From Deinococcus frigens DSM 12807 (GTDB taxonomy: Bacteria; Deinococcota; Deinococci; Deinococcales; Deinococcaceae): 26,418 nt of DNA. Positions within the stretch are counted from its first letter, which is position 1. The number at the start of each line of letters is the position of its first letter. The notes under the pieces are model-generated. The model was given only the letters and a program-made list of their open reading frames with translations, had not been told where the DNA came from and searched no databases. The DNA lies in assembly GCF_000701425.1 (NCBI RefSeq), contig NZ_JNIW01000051.1:1-26418 (forward strand). Reading direction: 5' to 3'. The position numbers and the translations under genes are program-made. Shown here in pieces: positions 1 to 9,872 of this stretch.

Positions 1-324
1 CGCTGGAAGATCGAATGCCTGTTCAGGGCGCTCAAAACGAAGGGCTTCCGGTTGGAAAACACCCACATGACGCTTCCCAATCATGTGACGCGGCTGCTCT
101 GTTTATTGACCCTGGCGTATGTTTGGACCGTTCTGGTCGGCATCGACCAGGAGACGGCCCTTAAAAAACACGGACGGCGCGCATGGAGTGTCGTGACCCT
201 GGGCCTCCGGTCGCTCGTCCGGGCGTATTCCCATCAGGTTGGGGCTTCGGTGGACGAACTGCTCCACCTCATTCGACTCTGGACGCCGCGCCAGACGACG
301 GCTGTGGAAAGTGTCGGGTACTGA
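1..324 (+). CDS. IS4-family transposase, C-terminal fragment
   Basis: The reading frame is open from base 1 to a TGA at 322-324. The N-terminal part lies outside the window. The first codons read RWKIECLFRALK, which contains the R-(3)-E-(6)-K part of the IS4-family YREK signature, so the last catalytic Glu is residue 5 of this fragment. The remaining ~100 residues match the right-edge copy. The family performs DDE cut-and-paste transposition. Whether this copy is active cannot be judged from the fragment. Confidence 0.85.
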   Translation, partial: RWKIECLFRALKTKGFRLENTHMTLPNHVTRLLCLLTLAYVWTVLVGIDQETALKKHGRRAWSVVTLGLRSLVRAYSHQVGASVDELLHLIRLWTPRQTTAVESVGY

Positions 325-325
325 G
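1..325 (+). mobile_element. IS4-family insertion sequence, 3' part (left copy)
   Basis: The window opens inside an insertion sequence. Its end is placed at about 325 because the left copy and the inverted copy at the right edge are nearly identical up to GTACTGAG and then diverge, into a truncated gene here and into a dispersed repeat at the right. Over the shared 238 bases I count two differences: A/T at 183 (silent) and A/G at 233 (His to Arg). The 5' part and other terminal repeat lie outside the window, so target duplication cannot be checked. Confidence 0.85.
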
Positions 326-461
326 CCGGATGACCTTCAGCGTGGAGTGTCTGCACCGTTTCTTCGGCGTGGGCCTCCAGCTCACGCCGCAGGCGGGCAC
401 CGGTGTCATGTGGGAACACTCCCGTCACGGAGTCCAGCCAACTGTCCAGAGCAGATCTCAT
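326..461 (-). pseudogene. HAAS-like membrane protein gene, truncated by the IS
   Basis: The gene starts at an ATG (459-461) that overlaps the stop of the preceding gene as ATGA. It reads MRSALDSWLDSVTGVFPHDT and then a charged helix (RLRRELEAHAEETVQTLHAEGHP) before running into the IS at 325. Translation continues out of context into the IS to a stop at 234, giving a 75-residue hybrid. The visible 45 residues resemble the N-terminal helical domain of the gene just upstream (WL, P, R-x-R, AH, L). It was probably a second HAAS/permease-prefix membrane protein of the PadR operon. The missing portion must lie beyond an IS copy outside the window. Confidence 0.7.
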
Positions 462-1057
462 GCCTGTTCTCCTTCCAGGGCCAGGGTGCGGGCGAGGCGG
501 GCATCACGGCCAAGCTGAAGTTTGGTGCAGTAAACCAGCCACAACAGCAGGGTAACCAGCGCCAGCCAGACGTATCCACCAAAAAGAAGCTCCGTGACGG
601 CGGGCCACTGCATGAACATGAAACACACGCTTGCAATCCACAGCCGCCAGTTTCTGCGGCGTACCGGATGGAAACGCTGCGTCAGCCACAGCGTCACGAC
701 AAGAAGCAACAGAAGTAGCCCCTGAATAGACCAGACACCGTGGAACGGGGCACGGGCCTCCAGCACCTCCAACACCAACCACAGCAGCGCAGGCAAGCCC
801 AGAACCAGCCACTCGCTCAGGTTAAAGCCCGTGCGGTCCTTGCCGCCAGTACGCTGTTCTATCCATTCGTCGTTCGTCAGGTACAGCCGCCGCAACTCTG
901 CCGCCGTGTCGTCCGGTCTGCCCAGCAGGGGGCGTACATCCTCCTGTTCATCCACCCCAGCGTCGTGCAGGTGCGCCAGCGTGTCGGCCTTCACGCGGGC
1001 CGTGACCCCGGTGGGCAAGTCCTGGGTAGCGCGCACCAGCCATTCGGACGCCTTCAT
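458..1057 (-). CDS. HAAS-like domain membrane protein of a padR operon
   Basis: This encodes 199 aa. Residues 1-75 are a soluble helical domain with a pattern (dtlaHLhdaG, edvrpLLGrPddtAaELrrlYlt) like the HAAS or permease-prefix domains that often follow PadR regulators. Four hydrophobic segments follow at about 80-101, 107-129, 137-159 and 161-180, with a basic loop after the second. It starts with ATG overlapping the padR stop (ATGA) and ends by overlapping the next start (ATGA), so translation is probably coupled. Family knowledge: PadR-HAAS pairs usually control envelope or membrane-stress modules. The exact role is unknown. Confidence 0.75.
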   Translation of the reverse strand: MKASEWLVRATQDLPTGVTARVKADTLAHLHDAGVDEQEDVRPLLGRPDDTAAELRRLYLTNDEWIEQRTGGKDRTGFNLSEWLVLGLPALLWLVLEVLEARAPFHGVWSIQGLLLLLLVVTLWLTQRFHPVRRRNWRLWIASVCFMFMQWPAVTELLFGGYVWLALVTLLLWLVYCTKLQLGRDARLARTLALEGEQA

Positions 1058-1368
1058 GCCCCGCCCCCGATCACCGCGCCAACCGCCCGGACCTGTTTTT
1101 CCCACGCCTGGCGCGACTTCGCCAGCGCCCCGCCGCCCTTCCCAGTCAGACGATACTCGCGGCGCACCCGCCCGCCGACCTCGTGTTCCTGGCTTTCCAC
1201 CAGACCCTCGGCCTCCAGCGCGTGCAGGGCCGGGTAGAGGGTGCCTTCACGGGCATTGAGCAGGCCGTCGCTGCGCGCCTTGATGGCCTGCGCGATGGCA
1301 TAGCCGTGTTCGGGCTGACGCTCCAGCACGGCCAGAATCAGCAGGCGCAACCGCTCACGGGCATTCAT
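1054..1368 (-). CDS. PadR-family transcriptional regulator
   Basis: This is a 104-aa winged-helix protein with the family hallmarks: EHGYAIAQAI near residue 20, EGTLYPALHALEAEGLV at about 42-58 (recognition helix and following helix), and a wing RVRREYRLTGKG at about 69-80. The ATG at 1366-1368 is chosen because a TATGCT -10 hexamer lies 6 nt before it and homology begins there; a longer frame to 1452 adds unlikely sequence. It is the first gene of a three-gene translationally coupled operon. A near-perfect inverted repeat overlaps its -10, so autorepression is likely. Confidence 0.88.
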   Translation of the reverse strand: MNARERLRLLILAVLERQPEHGYAIAQAIKARSDGLLNAREGTLYPALHALEAEGLVESQEHEVGGRVRREYRLTGKGGGALAKSRQAWEKQVRAVGAVIGGGA

Positions 1369-1374
1369 GGGGAC

Positions 1375-1380
1375 AGCATA
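1375..1380 (-). promoter_or_regulatory. -10 hexamer TATGCT of padR operon (leaderless)
   Basis: On the minus strand TATGCT is followed by 6 nt and then the padR ATG, with no Shine-Dalgarno. This matches the TANNNT leaderless arrangement seen at many starts in this window. Confidence 0.6.
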
Positions 1381-1398
1381 CCTCCAGATTGGATGTAT
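1378..1398. promoter_or_regulatory. Candidate PadR operator (inverted repeat)
   Basis: Plus strand ATACCTCCA, a 3-nt spacer, then TGGATGTAT: a 9-bp inverted repeat with one mismatch. It overlaps the -10 of padR and sits between the tatD stop and the padR start. PadR proteins bind such dyads over their own promoters, so this is a plausible autoregulatory site. That it is bound by this PadR is inference. Confidence 0.6.
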
Positions 1399-1399
1399 C

Positions 1400-2188
<789 letters not shown>

Positions 2189-2195
2189 GGGAGAC

Positions 2196-2201
2196 AGGGT
2201 A
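2196..2201 (-). promoter_or_regulatory. -10 hexamer TACCCT of tatD (leaderless)
   Basis: On the minus strand TACCCT is followed by 7 nt and the tatD ATG. No Shine-Dalgarno is present and no clear -35 is visible. Confidence 0.5.
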
Positions 2202-2300
2202 AGCGGTATGAGGAGGGCAGCCCCAGCCTGGGCCGGTTTTGCCCACCGTGCACCTCCCCCCACCCATCCCAGCCCCACCACTCTCATGAGGGCCGGGCGC

Positions 2301-2306
2301 TAGAGT
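2301..2306 (+). promoter_or_regulatory. -10 hexamer TAGAGT of the lptC-like gene (leaderless, GTG start)
   Basis: TAGAGT is followed by 6 nt and then GTG at 2313. This decides the GTG start over the in-frame ATG at 2322. Confidence 0.5.
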
Positions 2307-2312
2307 GCGCGC

Positions 2313-2936
2313 GTGCAGAAAATGGGCCTCTACGCGCTGCTGGCGATCCTTGTCTTCGCCCTGATCTTCGCCTTCCTGCCGGGCGCAGACCGGGCAGACT
2401 CGAAGACGGACGCCACCTTGCAGGGCGTGGAACTGCGCCTGTTTCCGTCGCGCGACCCGGACGCGGTCTGGAGCTTCGCCGCGCAGAACGTCAGCAGCAA
2501 TCCTGTGTCTGACAAAACGCGGCTGACCGGGATTTCCGGTGGCAAGCGGATCATCAAGGAACGGGACGCGGACGGCAGGCTGACGGGCCGCGAGACGCTG
2601 GACGCCACGCTGAACGCGCCGGACCTGACCATCGACGGGCAGGACGACATGACCACGGTTAAGGCCAGCGTCAGGCTGGTCAAGGAATGTGCGGACATCG
2701 TGATGAAGGGAACGCCGGAGAACCCGGTCAAGATCGAGCAGGGGTACGGCTTCACCGCACCGGTAGCCGACATCACGTCTCCACTGATGGACGCCCACGC
2801 CGAGAAACTGCGAATGTCTTTTCAGTTCGATCTTGACGACATGGACAACGACACCTCCTCAACCACCATCAATACGGAGGCTGAAGAGATCTGCAAAGAC
2901 GGGAAACTGGTTCCCAGAACTAAAAGCAAGACCTGA
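2313..2936 (+). CDS. LptC-like membrane-anchored envelope protein
   Basis: This encodes 207 aa. The N-terminus ([23 protein letters not shown]) is a single membrane anchor with little sequence before it, as in LptC. The rest is a beta-rich periplasmic-type domain with short alternating strands ([39 protein letters not shown]). The assignment rests on architecture and on position directly before two OstA/LptA-like genes; there is no invariant motif to cite. LptC normally hands lipid from the inner-membrane LptBFG transporter to LptA. There is a 51-nt gap to the next gene. Confidence 0.6.
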   Translation: MQKMGLYALLAILVFALIFAFLPGADRADSKTDATLQGVELRLFPSRDPDAVWSFAAQNVSSNPVSDKTRLTGISGGKRIIKERDADGRLTGRETLDATLNAPDLTIDGQDDMTTVKASVRLVKECADIVMKGTPENPVKIEQGYGFTAPVADITSPLMDAHAEKLRMSFQFDLDDMDNDTSSTTINTEAEEICKDGKLVPRTKSKT

Positions 2937-2974
2937 CGAAACGAGTTTCAGAGTCATCTTTTTCAGACGAAACC

Positions 2975-2980
2975 AAGGAG
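2975..2980 (+). promoter_or_regulatory. Shine-Dalgarno AAGGAG of the first lptA-like gene
   Basis: AAGGAG lies 7 nt before ATG 2988. It is one of the few clear ribosome binding sites in the window and fits an operon-internal gene, in contrast to the leaderless first genes. Confidence 0.75.
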
Positions 2981-2987
2981 TCCCACG

Positions 2988-3875
<888 letters not shown>

Positions 3876-3885
3876 GCTGAGCAGT

Positions 3886-5061
3886 ATGCGGCGTCTGCGG
3901 CTGGGAAAAGGAATGGTCACGCTGGCCCTGATATCGGGCGCGGCGCTGCCCGTCTGGGTGCTGGCTCAGGATGCGGCACCCGCTGCACCTCCTACCCAGA
4001 CGCAGCCTCAGCAGACGCCGCAACCTCCGGCACCCGCCGCCGATCCTGCTGCCCCGGATGGGACCGACACGCCGGAAACGGAGCCGGGTGCGGAAAACGC
4101 CAGTCTGGACCTGGTCCGCAAGAGCGACAAGGACGGCAAGGAACGCCGCATCCGCATCGTGCGGACGGGGACCAGCGACGACACCGGCATCTTCGCCACA
4201 TGCAGCCCGCAGGACGACGACCCGGAAGACGCGCCCAATCTAGCGGTGTTCAGCGAAACCGGGCCAGGGGGGGTGCGGATCATCATCGACAAGAACGTGA
4301 TCCGCGTGCCGTTGGCGGTGGTCACCCAGCAGCAGCCCAAGGACGGTGAGGACGGCAGCGACGGACGGGTTGAGGCCAGCGCCGGAACTGCCCGCTTCCT
4401 GAATCCAGACGAGGTGCCGCCGGACGCCACGGACCGCCTGACCCGTTGCGAAGTTCAGGCCACCCCCAAGCCCGCCCCCGACACGGTGTTCGTGACCCAG
4501 GGCAAGACCGAGTTACAGGGCCAGAAACTGGTCTACGACGAAACCGACGGCGTCGCCCGCATCGACGGCCCGGTGACCTTTAAGCGGGCCAACGAGAAGG
4601 ACCCGCTGACCGGCAGCAGCGAGCGCATCGAGGTCAACGTGGACGACGAGAAGACCACGCTGGTGGGCAACGTCGTGCTGAACAGCGAGGGCGGGCGCGT
4701 CAGCCGGGCGGGGCGGGTAGAGTACGACGACGCGGCGAACCTGGCCCGCCTGATCGGCACGCCGGAGCAGCCCGCCGTGAGCATTAAGGGCGGCGACACC
4801 CTGCGCGCCGGAATGATCCTGTATGACCTGGACAAGAACGAGGTCTACGCCGTGAAGGCCGAGGGCGGCACCATCACCGGGGAATTCGTGGAGGAGGGAG
4901 ACGCGCCCGATTCGGCCCCGGCAACGGCACCCGGCACGGCTCCCAGCCCCGGCACCCGCCCGCTGCCGCCGCTCAGTCCGGGAGAGACGCCGGACCCAGA
5001 TGCGGACCCGAACGCCTCGCCGCTCAACCCTTCAGGCCCAGGCGTTCCACGGACCCCCTGA
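3886..5061 (+). CDS. LptA/OstA-like envelope protein (second, Pro-rich)
   Basis: This encodes 391 aa. It has a signal peptide ([27 protein letters not shown], cleavage before Gln28), a Pro/Ala/Gln-rich linker to about residue 70, an [20 protein letters not shown] segment, and then OstA-N-like beta units at about 200-330 ([59 protein letters not shown]). A second Pro-rich tail makes up the last ~50 residues. It is separated from the first LptA-like gene by only 10 nt. The low-complexity flanks are unusual for LptA and may cross a thick wall layer (inference). The last 38 bases overlap the 3' end of ldh on the other strand. Confidence 0.75.
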   Translation: MRRLRLGKGMVTLALISGAALPVWVLAQDAAPAAPPTQTQPQQTPQPPAPAADPAAPDGTDTPETEPGAENASLDLVRKSDKDGKERRIRIVRTGTSDDTGIFATCSPQDDDPEDAPNLAVFSETGPGGVRIIIDKNVIRVPLAVVTQQQPKDGEDGSDGRVEASAGTARFLNPDEVPPDATDRLTRCEVQATPKPAPDTVFVTQGKTELQGQKLVYDETDGVARIDGPVTFKRANEKDPLTGSSERIEVNVDDEKTTLVGNVVLNSEGGRVSRAGRVEYDDAANLARLIGTPEQPAVSIKGGDTLRAGMILYDLDKNEVYAVKAEGGTITGEFVEEGDAPDSAPATAPGTAPSPGTRPLPPLSPGETPDPDADPNASPLNPSGPGVPRTP

Positions 5062-5944
5062 GCACCGCCGCGCTGCGCTCCAGCGCGGCCCTTTCATCTT
5101 CGGTCAGCAGGGGCGTGACGCTGGCCTGGATGCCCCCCGCCGCCACGATGCGCGGCAGGCTGAGGCTGACGCCGTATTCGGGGGTGGGCGCGCTGACGGT
5201 CAGCACGGCGCGGCGGTCCCCCAGCACGCGCTCGACGATGCGGGCCAGCGCCGCGCCGATGCCGTAGTAGGTGGCCCGCTTGCCGCCGATGATGCTGGCG
5301 GCGGCGTCGCGGGTCGCGGTTTCGATCTCAACGCGGATCTCGGGCGTCCAGGGCAGCCCGCGCGCCGCCATGAAGTCGGCCACCGGCAGCCCGGCCACCG
5401 TGGCGCTGCTCCAGGCGATCACCTCGCTGTCGCCGTGTTCGCCCAGCACGTAGCCGTGGACGTTGGTGGCGTCCACCCCGGCGCGTTGCGCGATCAGCCA
5501 GCGCAACCGGGCGCTGTCCAGCACCGTGCCGGACCCCACCACCGCGTGTCCGGGGGCCAGATGGACGGTCAGATCGGTCAGGGCGTCGACCGGGTTGGTG
5601 GCGATCAGCAGCACCGCGCCGGGGGCATGTTCGGCCACCTGCGGAATGACCTGCCGGAAGATCTCGGCGTTTTTCTCCAGCAGCTCCGTGCGGCCCTCGC
5701 CGGGTTTCTGGTTGGCGCCGGCGGCGATCAGGACCAGCTTGCTGCCCTCCAGCGCCGCGTAATCGCCGCTGCTGACCCGCGCCCCGTGGCTGATGGGGGC
5801 GGCGTGGGCGATGTCCTGGGCCTCGGCGCGCGCCCGGTCCCCGTCCTGATCGACCAGCACAATTTCACTGCACGAGTCACGCAGGGTCATGGCGTAGGCG
5901 GCGGTGGCCCCCACCAGCCCCGCGCCAACGACGCCGACCTTCAC
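5024..5944 (-). CDS. ldh: L-lactate dehydrogenase
   Basis: This is a 306-aa NAD-dependent dehydrogenase with the Rossmann motif GAGLVG at 7-12. Gln79 and Arg85 sit in the mobile-loop sequence [11 protein letters not shown]; Gln at the selectivity position indicates lactate rather than malate dehydrogenase, which has Arg there. Asp143 and Arg146 (VLDSARLR) and catalytic His170 (GEHGDSEV) are present. It reduces pyruvate to lactate in the cytosol. It starts with GTG at 5942-5944 overlapping the uspA stop (GTGA), so it is translated from the uspA transcript. Its 3' end runs 38 bases into the convergent LptA-like gene. Confidence 0.94.
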   Translation of the reverse strand: MKVGVVGAGLVGATAAYAMTLRDSCSEIVLVDQDGDRARAEAQDIAHAAPISHGARVSSGDYAALEGSKLVLIAAGANQKPGEGRTELLEKNAEIFRQVIPQVAEHAPGAVLLIATNPVDALTDLTVHLAPGHAVVGSGTVLDSARLRWLIAQRAGVDATNVHGYVLGEHGDSEVIAWSSATVAGLPVADFMAARGLPWTPEIRVEIETATRDAAASIIGGKRATYYGIGAALARIVERVLGDRRAVLTVSAPTPEYGVSLSLPRIVAAGGIQASVTPLLTEDERAALERSAAVLRGSVERLGLKG

Positions 5945-6399
5945 GAATGACCATCCGGCAGGCGCACGGTCAGCACCGGGATGTGGCTGCGGGCCACGAT
6001 CTTCTCGGCGCTGCTGCCGATGAAGAAGTGCTCCAGCGCGCCCTGCGAGTGCGTGCCCACCACGATCAGGTCCGCGCCCCAGCGCTCGGCGGCCTCCACG
6101 ATGCCGGTCACGGGGTCGCCCACCAGTTGCTCGGTTTCCTCGCCGTCCTGCATCATGGCCGCCAGTCGCCGGGCGTCGGAATCTTCCAGTGAGTTCAGCA
6201 GTCCGGCGTCGAATACGGCGGGGGTCACGCCGCCCATCAGGTCCGGTGAGGCGGTCACGCGCGCGTCGGTGACGTGCAGCAGCCGGATCTGTGCGCCGGG
6301 AAAGCGGGCGCGGGCCAGCGCCAGCGCGTTCTGGCTGGAGGGCGAGAAATCCACGCCCACGGCAATCTTGGCAAAATCACTCGGTTCGGTTCGGGTCAT
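5941..6399 (-). CDS. Universal stress protein (UspA family)
   Basis: This encodes 152 aa. It opens with [18 protein letters not shown], the nucleotide-binding first strand and helix of UspA, and ends with the phosphate loop [22 protein letters not shown] followed by IPVLTVR. The usual ATP-binding spacing is G-x2-G-x9-G-S/T; here the second Gly is Ser while the final G-S is intact, so ATP binding is possible but altered. ATG 6397-6399 is chosen because a TAACTT -10 lies 7 nt before it. It is the first gene of a two-gene operon with ldh, suggesting co-expression of a stress protein and fermentative NAD recycling. Confidence 0.88.
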   Translation of the reverse strand: MTRTEPSDFAKIAVGVDFSPSSQNALALARARFPGAQIRLLHVTDARVTASPDLMGGVTPAVFDAGLLNSLEDSDARRLAAMMQDGEETEQLVGDPVTGIVEAAERWGADLIVVGTHSQGALEHFFIGSSAEKIVARSHIPVLTVRLPDGHS

Positions 6400-6406
6400 G
6401 CCATGC

Positions 6407-6412
6407 AAGTTA
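6407..6412 (-). promoter_or_regulatory. -10 hexamer TAACTT of the uspA-ldh operon (leaderless)
   Basis: On the minus strand TAACTT, then 7 nt, then the uspA ATG. No Shine-Dalgarno is present. Confidence 0.55.
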
Positions 6413-6583
6413 CTCGCGATGGCAGGCGGGAGGCAAGCCAAAGTTGATGAACACGCGGCTGCCGCACACGGTTGCTGGCCCCGTCAACTCGGTCTACTCC
6501 GCACCACGATGGGTGCCAGACCAGACGGACCGCTCGGGACGGCGCAGATGCCCCGGCTTCTCTCACCATGACCAAGCTCCATG

Positions 6584-6729
6584 AGAGCATTTGTCAAAAG
6601 AGCTGCTTACTTTTGACAGGAACAAGTGAGTGAATTTTGCCAAGGATTTGGGACTGGTACAGCTCCGACGGTTAGGATGGAAGCGTCGGGAATCTCCTTT
6701 CCGGGTGCGGTCATTCGGACAAATACTCT
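6584..6729 (+). repeat. MITE-like repeat, copy A
   Basis: This is a 146-bp element with 12-bp terminal inverted repeats: AGAGCATTTGTC at 6584-6595 and GACAAATACTCT at 6718-6729. It is homologous, in opposite orientation, to 8861-9029; both contain GTGAGTGAATTTTGCC and a GATGGAAGC..TCGGGA segment near the right end. It codes for nothing and lies directly upstream of the metallo-beta-lactamase gene. The preceding 6413-6583 holds no gene I can recognise. Confidence 0.8.
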
Positions 6730-6739
6730 AAACTTCCCC

Positions 6740-8203
6740 ATGCGACTCCAGAGTTTCGGCGCGGCCTGTACAGTGACGGGCAGCATGCACCTACTGACCC
6801 TGGACGGCGGGCGGCGGGTGTTGATCGACTGCGGGCTGTTCCAGGGCGGCGGAGACATGGAAGCCCGCAACCACCAAACGTACCCCTTTGACCCGGCGGA
6901 CTTGGACGCGGTGATCCTGACGCACGCGCACCTGGACCATGTGGGACGGTTGCCGCTGCTGGTCAACCGGGGTTACCGGGGACCGGTGTACTGCACGCCG
7001 CCCACCGCCGCGCTGGCCGAGACCGTGCTGCTGGACTCGGCCCGCTTGCAGGTGGAGGGCTACCGCCAGGCCCTGCGCCGCGCCCGCCGTCAGGGCCGTG
7101 AGGATGACGTGCTGCCCCCCCTGTACGACGAGGAGGACGTTCACCGCGCCCTGGCCCTGCTGCGCCCGGTGCTGGAATTCGGGCAGACGGCCACGGTGGC
7201 GGGCCTGCGCGTGACGCCGGGGCGGGCCGGGCACATCCTGGGCAGCGCCTATCTGCTGCTGGAATGCAATGACGGAAGGCTGATCATGAGCGGCGATCTG
7301 GGCAACCGCGAGAGCGGCCTGCAACTGGACTTCACGCCCCCGCCGCCCGCCGACGCGGTGGTGATCGAGACCACCTATGCCAACCGCAGCCACCGCGCCT
7401 GGCCGGAGACCCTGGCCGAATTCCGCGACGCCCTGCGCCAGAGCGTGCGCGCCAACGGCAAGATCCTGATTCCCAGCTTCGCCATCGAGCGCTCGCAGAC
7501 CATCTTGCACACCCTCAAGCAGTTAATGGATTCGGGCGAGGTGCCGCGCATTCCGGTGTTTCTGGACTCGCCGATGGCTGCCCGCGCCACCCATGCCTAC
7601 TTCGAGTTCGGCGACGAGTTGATCCCGGAAGTCCGGGACGCCCTGCGCGCGGGCGGGGACCCCTTTGCGCCCAGCACCCTGCATGTGGTCCTGACCGGCG
7701 ACGAGTCGCAGCGCATCAACAGGTACGACGGTCCGGCGATCATTCTGGCGGGCAACGGCATGATGACCGGCGGGCGAATCCAGCACCACCTGCGCCACCA
7801 CCTGTGGAAGCCGGGCACCAGCCTGATCATCGTGTCGTACCAGTCGCCGCTCAGCCTGGGCGGGCAGATCGTGGCCGGGGCCGACACGGTGCAGATCATG
7901 GGCGAGGACATCGCCGTGCGCGCCCAGGTCCACACCATCGGCGGCTTCTCGGCCCACGCCGATCAGGACGACCTGCTGGCCTTTCTAGAGACCGCCGGAA
8001 ACCCCCACGTCTGGCTGGTCCACGGCGAGGTGCCCGTGATGGACGCCTTTTTGCCCGAACTGTCGGCGCGCGGCCTGAAGGGCGACATCGTGCCGGACCG
8101 GCAGGAGGTGGATTTGCTGGGCGGCGGCTTCAGCGGGGGGCGGCCACCGGGCCTCGCGCTGGACGCCGCACCGACAGGCGTGAAGGTGGAGGCGGGCGAA
8201 TAA
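6740..8203 (+). CDS. Metallo-beta-lactamase/beta-CASP RNase (TTHA0252/CPSF-like)
   Basis: This encodes 487 aa. The metallo-beta-lactamase core carries the HxHxDH zinc motif at 62-67 (THAHLDHVG), a later His in [12 protein letters not shown] and an Asp in [10 protein letters not shown]. The beta-CASP region includes [38 protein letters not shown] and a Gly/His-rich [19 protein letters not shown]. The C-terminal RMMBL part has [16 protein letters not shown] and VHGE. The set matches bacterial CPSF-like ribonucleases such as Thermus TTHA0252, acting on single-stranded RNA. ATG 6740 is chosen; the frame is open upstream to 6626, but that stretch is the repeat. Its promoter probably lies at the repeat edge (TACTCT or TAAACT). 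Confidence 0.9.
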   Translation: MRLQSFGAACTVTGSMHLLTLDGGRRVLIDCGLFQGGGDMEARNHQTYPFDPADLDAVILTHAHLDHVGRLPLLVNRGYRGPVYCTPPTAALAETVLLDSARLQVEGYRQALRRARRQGREDDVLPPLYDEEDVHRALALLRPVLEFGQTATVAGLRVTPGRAGHILGSAYLLLECNDGRLIMSGDLGNRESGLQLDFTPPPPADAVVIETTYANRSHRAWPETLAEFRDALRQSVRANGKILIPSFAIERSQTILHTLKQLMDSGEVPRIPVFLDSPMAARATHAYFEFGDELIPEVRDALRAGGDPFAPSTLHVVLTGDESQRINRYDGPAIILAGNGMMTGGRIQHHLRHHLWKPGTSLIIVSYQSPLSLGGQIVAGADTVQIMGEDIAVRAQVHTIGGFSAHADQDDLLAFLETAGNPHVWLVHGEVPVMDAFLPELSARGLKGDIVPDRQEVDLLGGGFSGGRPPGLALDAAPTGVKVEAGE

Positions 8204-8222
8204 AACCTTAACGTGGCCCCGT

Positions 8223-8228
8223 TATGCT
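8223..8228 (+). promoter_or_regulatory. -10 hexamer TATGCT of the DUF3105 gene (leaderless)
   Basis: TATGCT is followed by 8 nt and ATG 8237, selecting that start over the upstream in-frame codon at 8213. Confidence 0.45.
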
Positions 8229-8236
8229 GGGCGGCG

Positions 8237-8734
8237 ATGAAACGCGCCTTTTTGCCCCTCCTGCTCCTCACCCTGACGGCCTGTAACAAGAATGCGGGCA
8301 TCGAGGGCCTCCAGACCTTTACCTATGCAGCGGGCGATCACCGCAGCGGCTCGCTGGTCTACGCCGAGAATCCGCCCGCCGGGGGGGCGCACAATCCACT
8401 GTGGCAGAACTGCGGCGTCTATGATGGGCAGCTTTACAAGGAATACGCCGTCCACAGCATGGAACACGGCGCAGTGTGGATCACCTACCGCCCTGGTCTA
8501 GACGCGGCGGGGCTGGCGCAGCTCAAAACTCTGGTGGATGGCCGCCCCTACACGCTGCTCAGCCCCTACGAGGGCCTGGACACGCCCGTGGCCGCCAGCG
8601 CCTGGGGCGCGCAGCTCAAGGTGGACAAGCCCGACGACGCCCGCCTGAAAGCGTTTCTGGACAAGTATGAGCAGGGACCCACCACCCCCGAACGCGGCGC
8701 GTCCTGCACGGGCGGCTACAGCAACGTGAGGTAG
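8237..8734 (+). CDS. DUF3105 lipoprotein
   Basis: This encodes 165 aa. It has a lipoprotein signal [16 protein letters not shown] with lipobox LTAC and Cys16 as the lipidated residue. The mature part has the DUF3105 core: [15 protein letters not shown], then the His-rich [17 protein letters not shown], then a [20 protein letters not shown] strand region, ending in a Cys-Gly-Gly tail. The conserved His and Cys suggest a metal- or ligand-binding envelope protein, but the biochemical function of the family is not established to my knowledge. It follows the beta-CASP gene by 33 nt but has its own promoter-like hexamer. Confidence 0.85.
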   Translation: MKRAFLPLLLLTLTACNKNAGIEGLQTFTYAAGDHRSGSLVYAENPPAGGAHNPLWQNCGVYDGQLYKEYAVHSMEHGAVWITYRPGLDAAGLAQLKTLVDGRPYTLLSPYEGLDTPVAASAWGAQLKVDKPDDARLKAFLDKYEQGPTTPERGASCTGGYSNVR

Positions 8735-8860
8735 GGCAGGCAAACGGTCGAATGTCCAGTCTGCGCCACCCTCCCGCCGGAAACGCGAAAAAGGCTATCC
8801 CGACGTCCAGCCAGATACGGAATGAGAAAACACTCCGAGGGGACACTGGGTGACTGGCCG

Positions 8861-9029
8861 CTAGAGTATTTGTCCGAACTACAGCATCGGGACAGGAGAC
8901 TCCCGATGCTTCCATTCTCCCCAATACTCGGCAAAATTCACTCACTGTCTTGGGCAGGACAGACGCCCATGAGGACGCTTGCCCCCCCGTTCGGTCAAAA
9001 GTGGACAACTCTTTTGACAAATGCTCTAG
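8861..9029 (-). repeat. MITE-like repeat, copy B
   Basis: This is a 169-bp element with 14-bp terminal inverted repeats: CTAGAGTATTTGTC at 8861-8874 and GACAAATGCTCTAG at 9016-9029. Read on the minus strand it aligns with copy A over most of its length but carries about 36 extra bases, including a module (8945-8978) also found in the repeat at 20131. Its right terminus overlaps the stop codon of the phosphotransferase gene. The stretch 8735-8860 before it shows nothing I recognise. Confidence 0.8.
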
Positions 9030-9817
9030 AACAGCTCGTCCAACAGCCGGTAGTACGCCAGCTTCTGCGGATCGACAAATTCGCGCCCGTAGAGATCCAG
9101 AAAGTGTTCGGCGGAGTCGGCGTTCAGGTTGCGGATTAGGCTGCGGTGCGTTAAGGCCAGATCGGCGTGGCGGTCCGCGATACCGGCGCGGCCCACGTCG
9201 ATCAGGCCGTCGATGAATTCGCCGTTCACGATGAAGTTGGGCAGGCAGGCGTCGCCGTGCGTGATCACCAGATCCTCCCGCGCGGGACGGGTGCGGGCCA
9301 ATTCGTTGAAGACGCTGACCGCCGTGCAGCCCTGGCGTTCGCCGTCAAAATCCGATTCGTCCACCACGCCCGCCGCCACCCGGGCGCGGGCGCGGGCCAG
9401 GGCCACGCTCAGGGACATGTTGAAAGGGCACTCGCGCAGCGGCAGAGCGTGCAACTCGCGCAGGGCGCGGGCCAGCAGGTTCACCAGCCGGTCCGAATGG
9501 AACAGCACGTCACTGTGGGAGGCGTCCAGGCCGGGCACGCGGGTCAGGGCCAGGTATTCGAGGCCGCCTTCCACCTCATAGCCCACCACGCGCGGCACCG
9601 GAACGCGCCCGGAGAGATAGCGCAGGCGTTCGCGCTCCTGTTGCAGGGTGCTGGGAAACTGAAGGCCGCCGCGCACCTGCACCTTGACCACAAACCGCTG
9701 CGACTTCCACATGCCCGCGCCGCTCTCGCCCACGGTCACGCGCTCCCAGCGGGCGGCGGGCAGCACGCGGCGCAGCGGGGACGGCAGGGTCAAGGTTTCG
9801 TGAGTGTCCGGCGGCAC
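9026..9817 (-). CDS. APH(3')-like aminoglycoside phosphotransferase
   Basis: This is a 263-aa protein-kinase-fold phosphotransferase, about the length of APH(3') enzymes. It shows a Lys in the N-lobe strand RFVVKVQ (Lys45) with a likely partner Glu61, Brenner's motif THGDACLPN at 186-194 (catalytic Asp189, Asn194), metal ligand Asp207 in [18 protein letters not shown], and the typical C-terminus YYRLLDELF. Known members phosphorylate the 3'-OH of kanamycin-type aminoglycosides; a chromosomal copy in this kind of bacterium could use another substrate. The GTG start (9815-9817) is supported by TATCCT 7 nt upstream. The stop TAG lies inside the terminus of repeat B. Confidence 0.88.
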   Translation of the reverse strand: MPPDTHETLTLPSPLRRVLPAARWERVTVGESGAGMWKSQRFVVKVQVRGGLQFPSTLQQERERLRYLSGRVPVPRVVGYEVEGGLEYLALTRVPGLDASHSDVLFHSDRLVNLLARALRELHALPLRECPFNMSLSVALARARARVAAGVVDESDFDGERQGCTAVSVFNELARTRPAREDLVITHGDACLPNFIVNGEFIDGLIDVGRAGIADRHADLALTHRSLIRNLNADSAEHFLDLYGREFVDPQKLAYYRLLDELF

Positions 9818-9824
9818 AGGGCGC

Positions 9825-9830
9825 AGGATA
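9825..9830 (-). promoter_or_regulatory. -10 hexamer TATCCT of the phosphotransferase gene (leaderless, GTG)
   Basis: On the minus strand TATCCT, then 7 nt, then GTG at 9817-9815. It fixes the GTG start. Confidence 0.55.
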
Positions 9831-9872
9831 GATCATGCATTCGCACCGGGCCGCGCACGGCATCATGGGGGC

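Noticed and set aside
6626..6739. Upstream start extending the beta-CASP protein
   Set aside because: The extension is MITE-like repeat sequence and not part of the family N-terminus, which begins [15 protein letters not shown].
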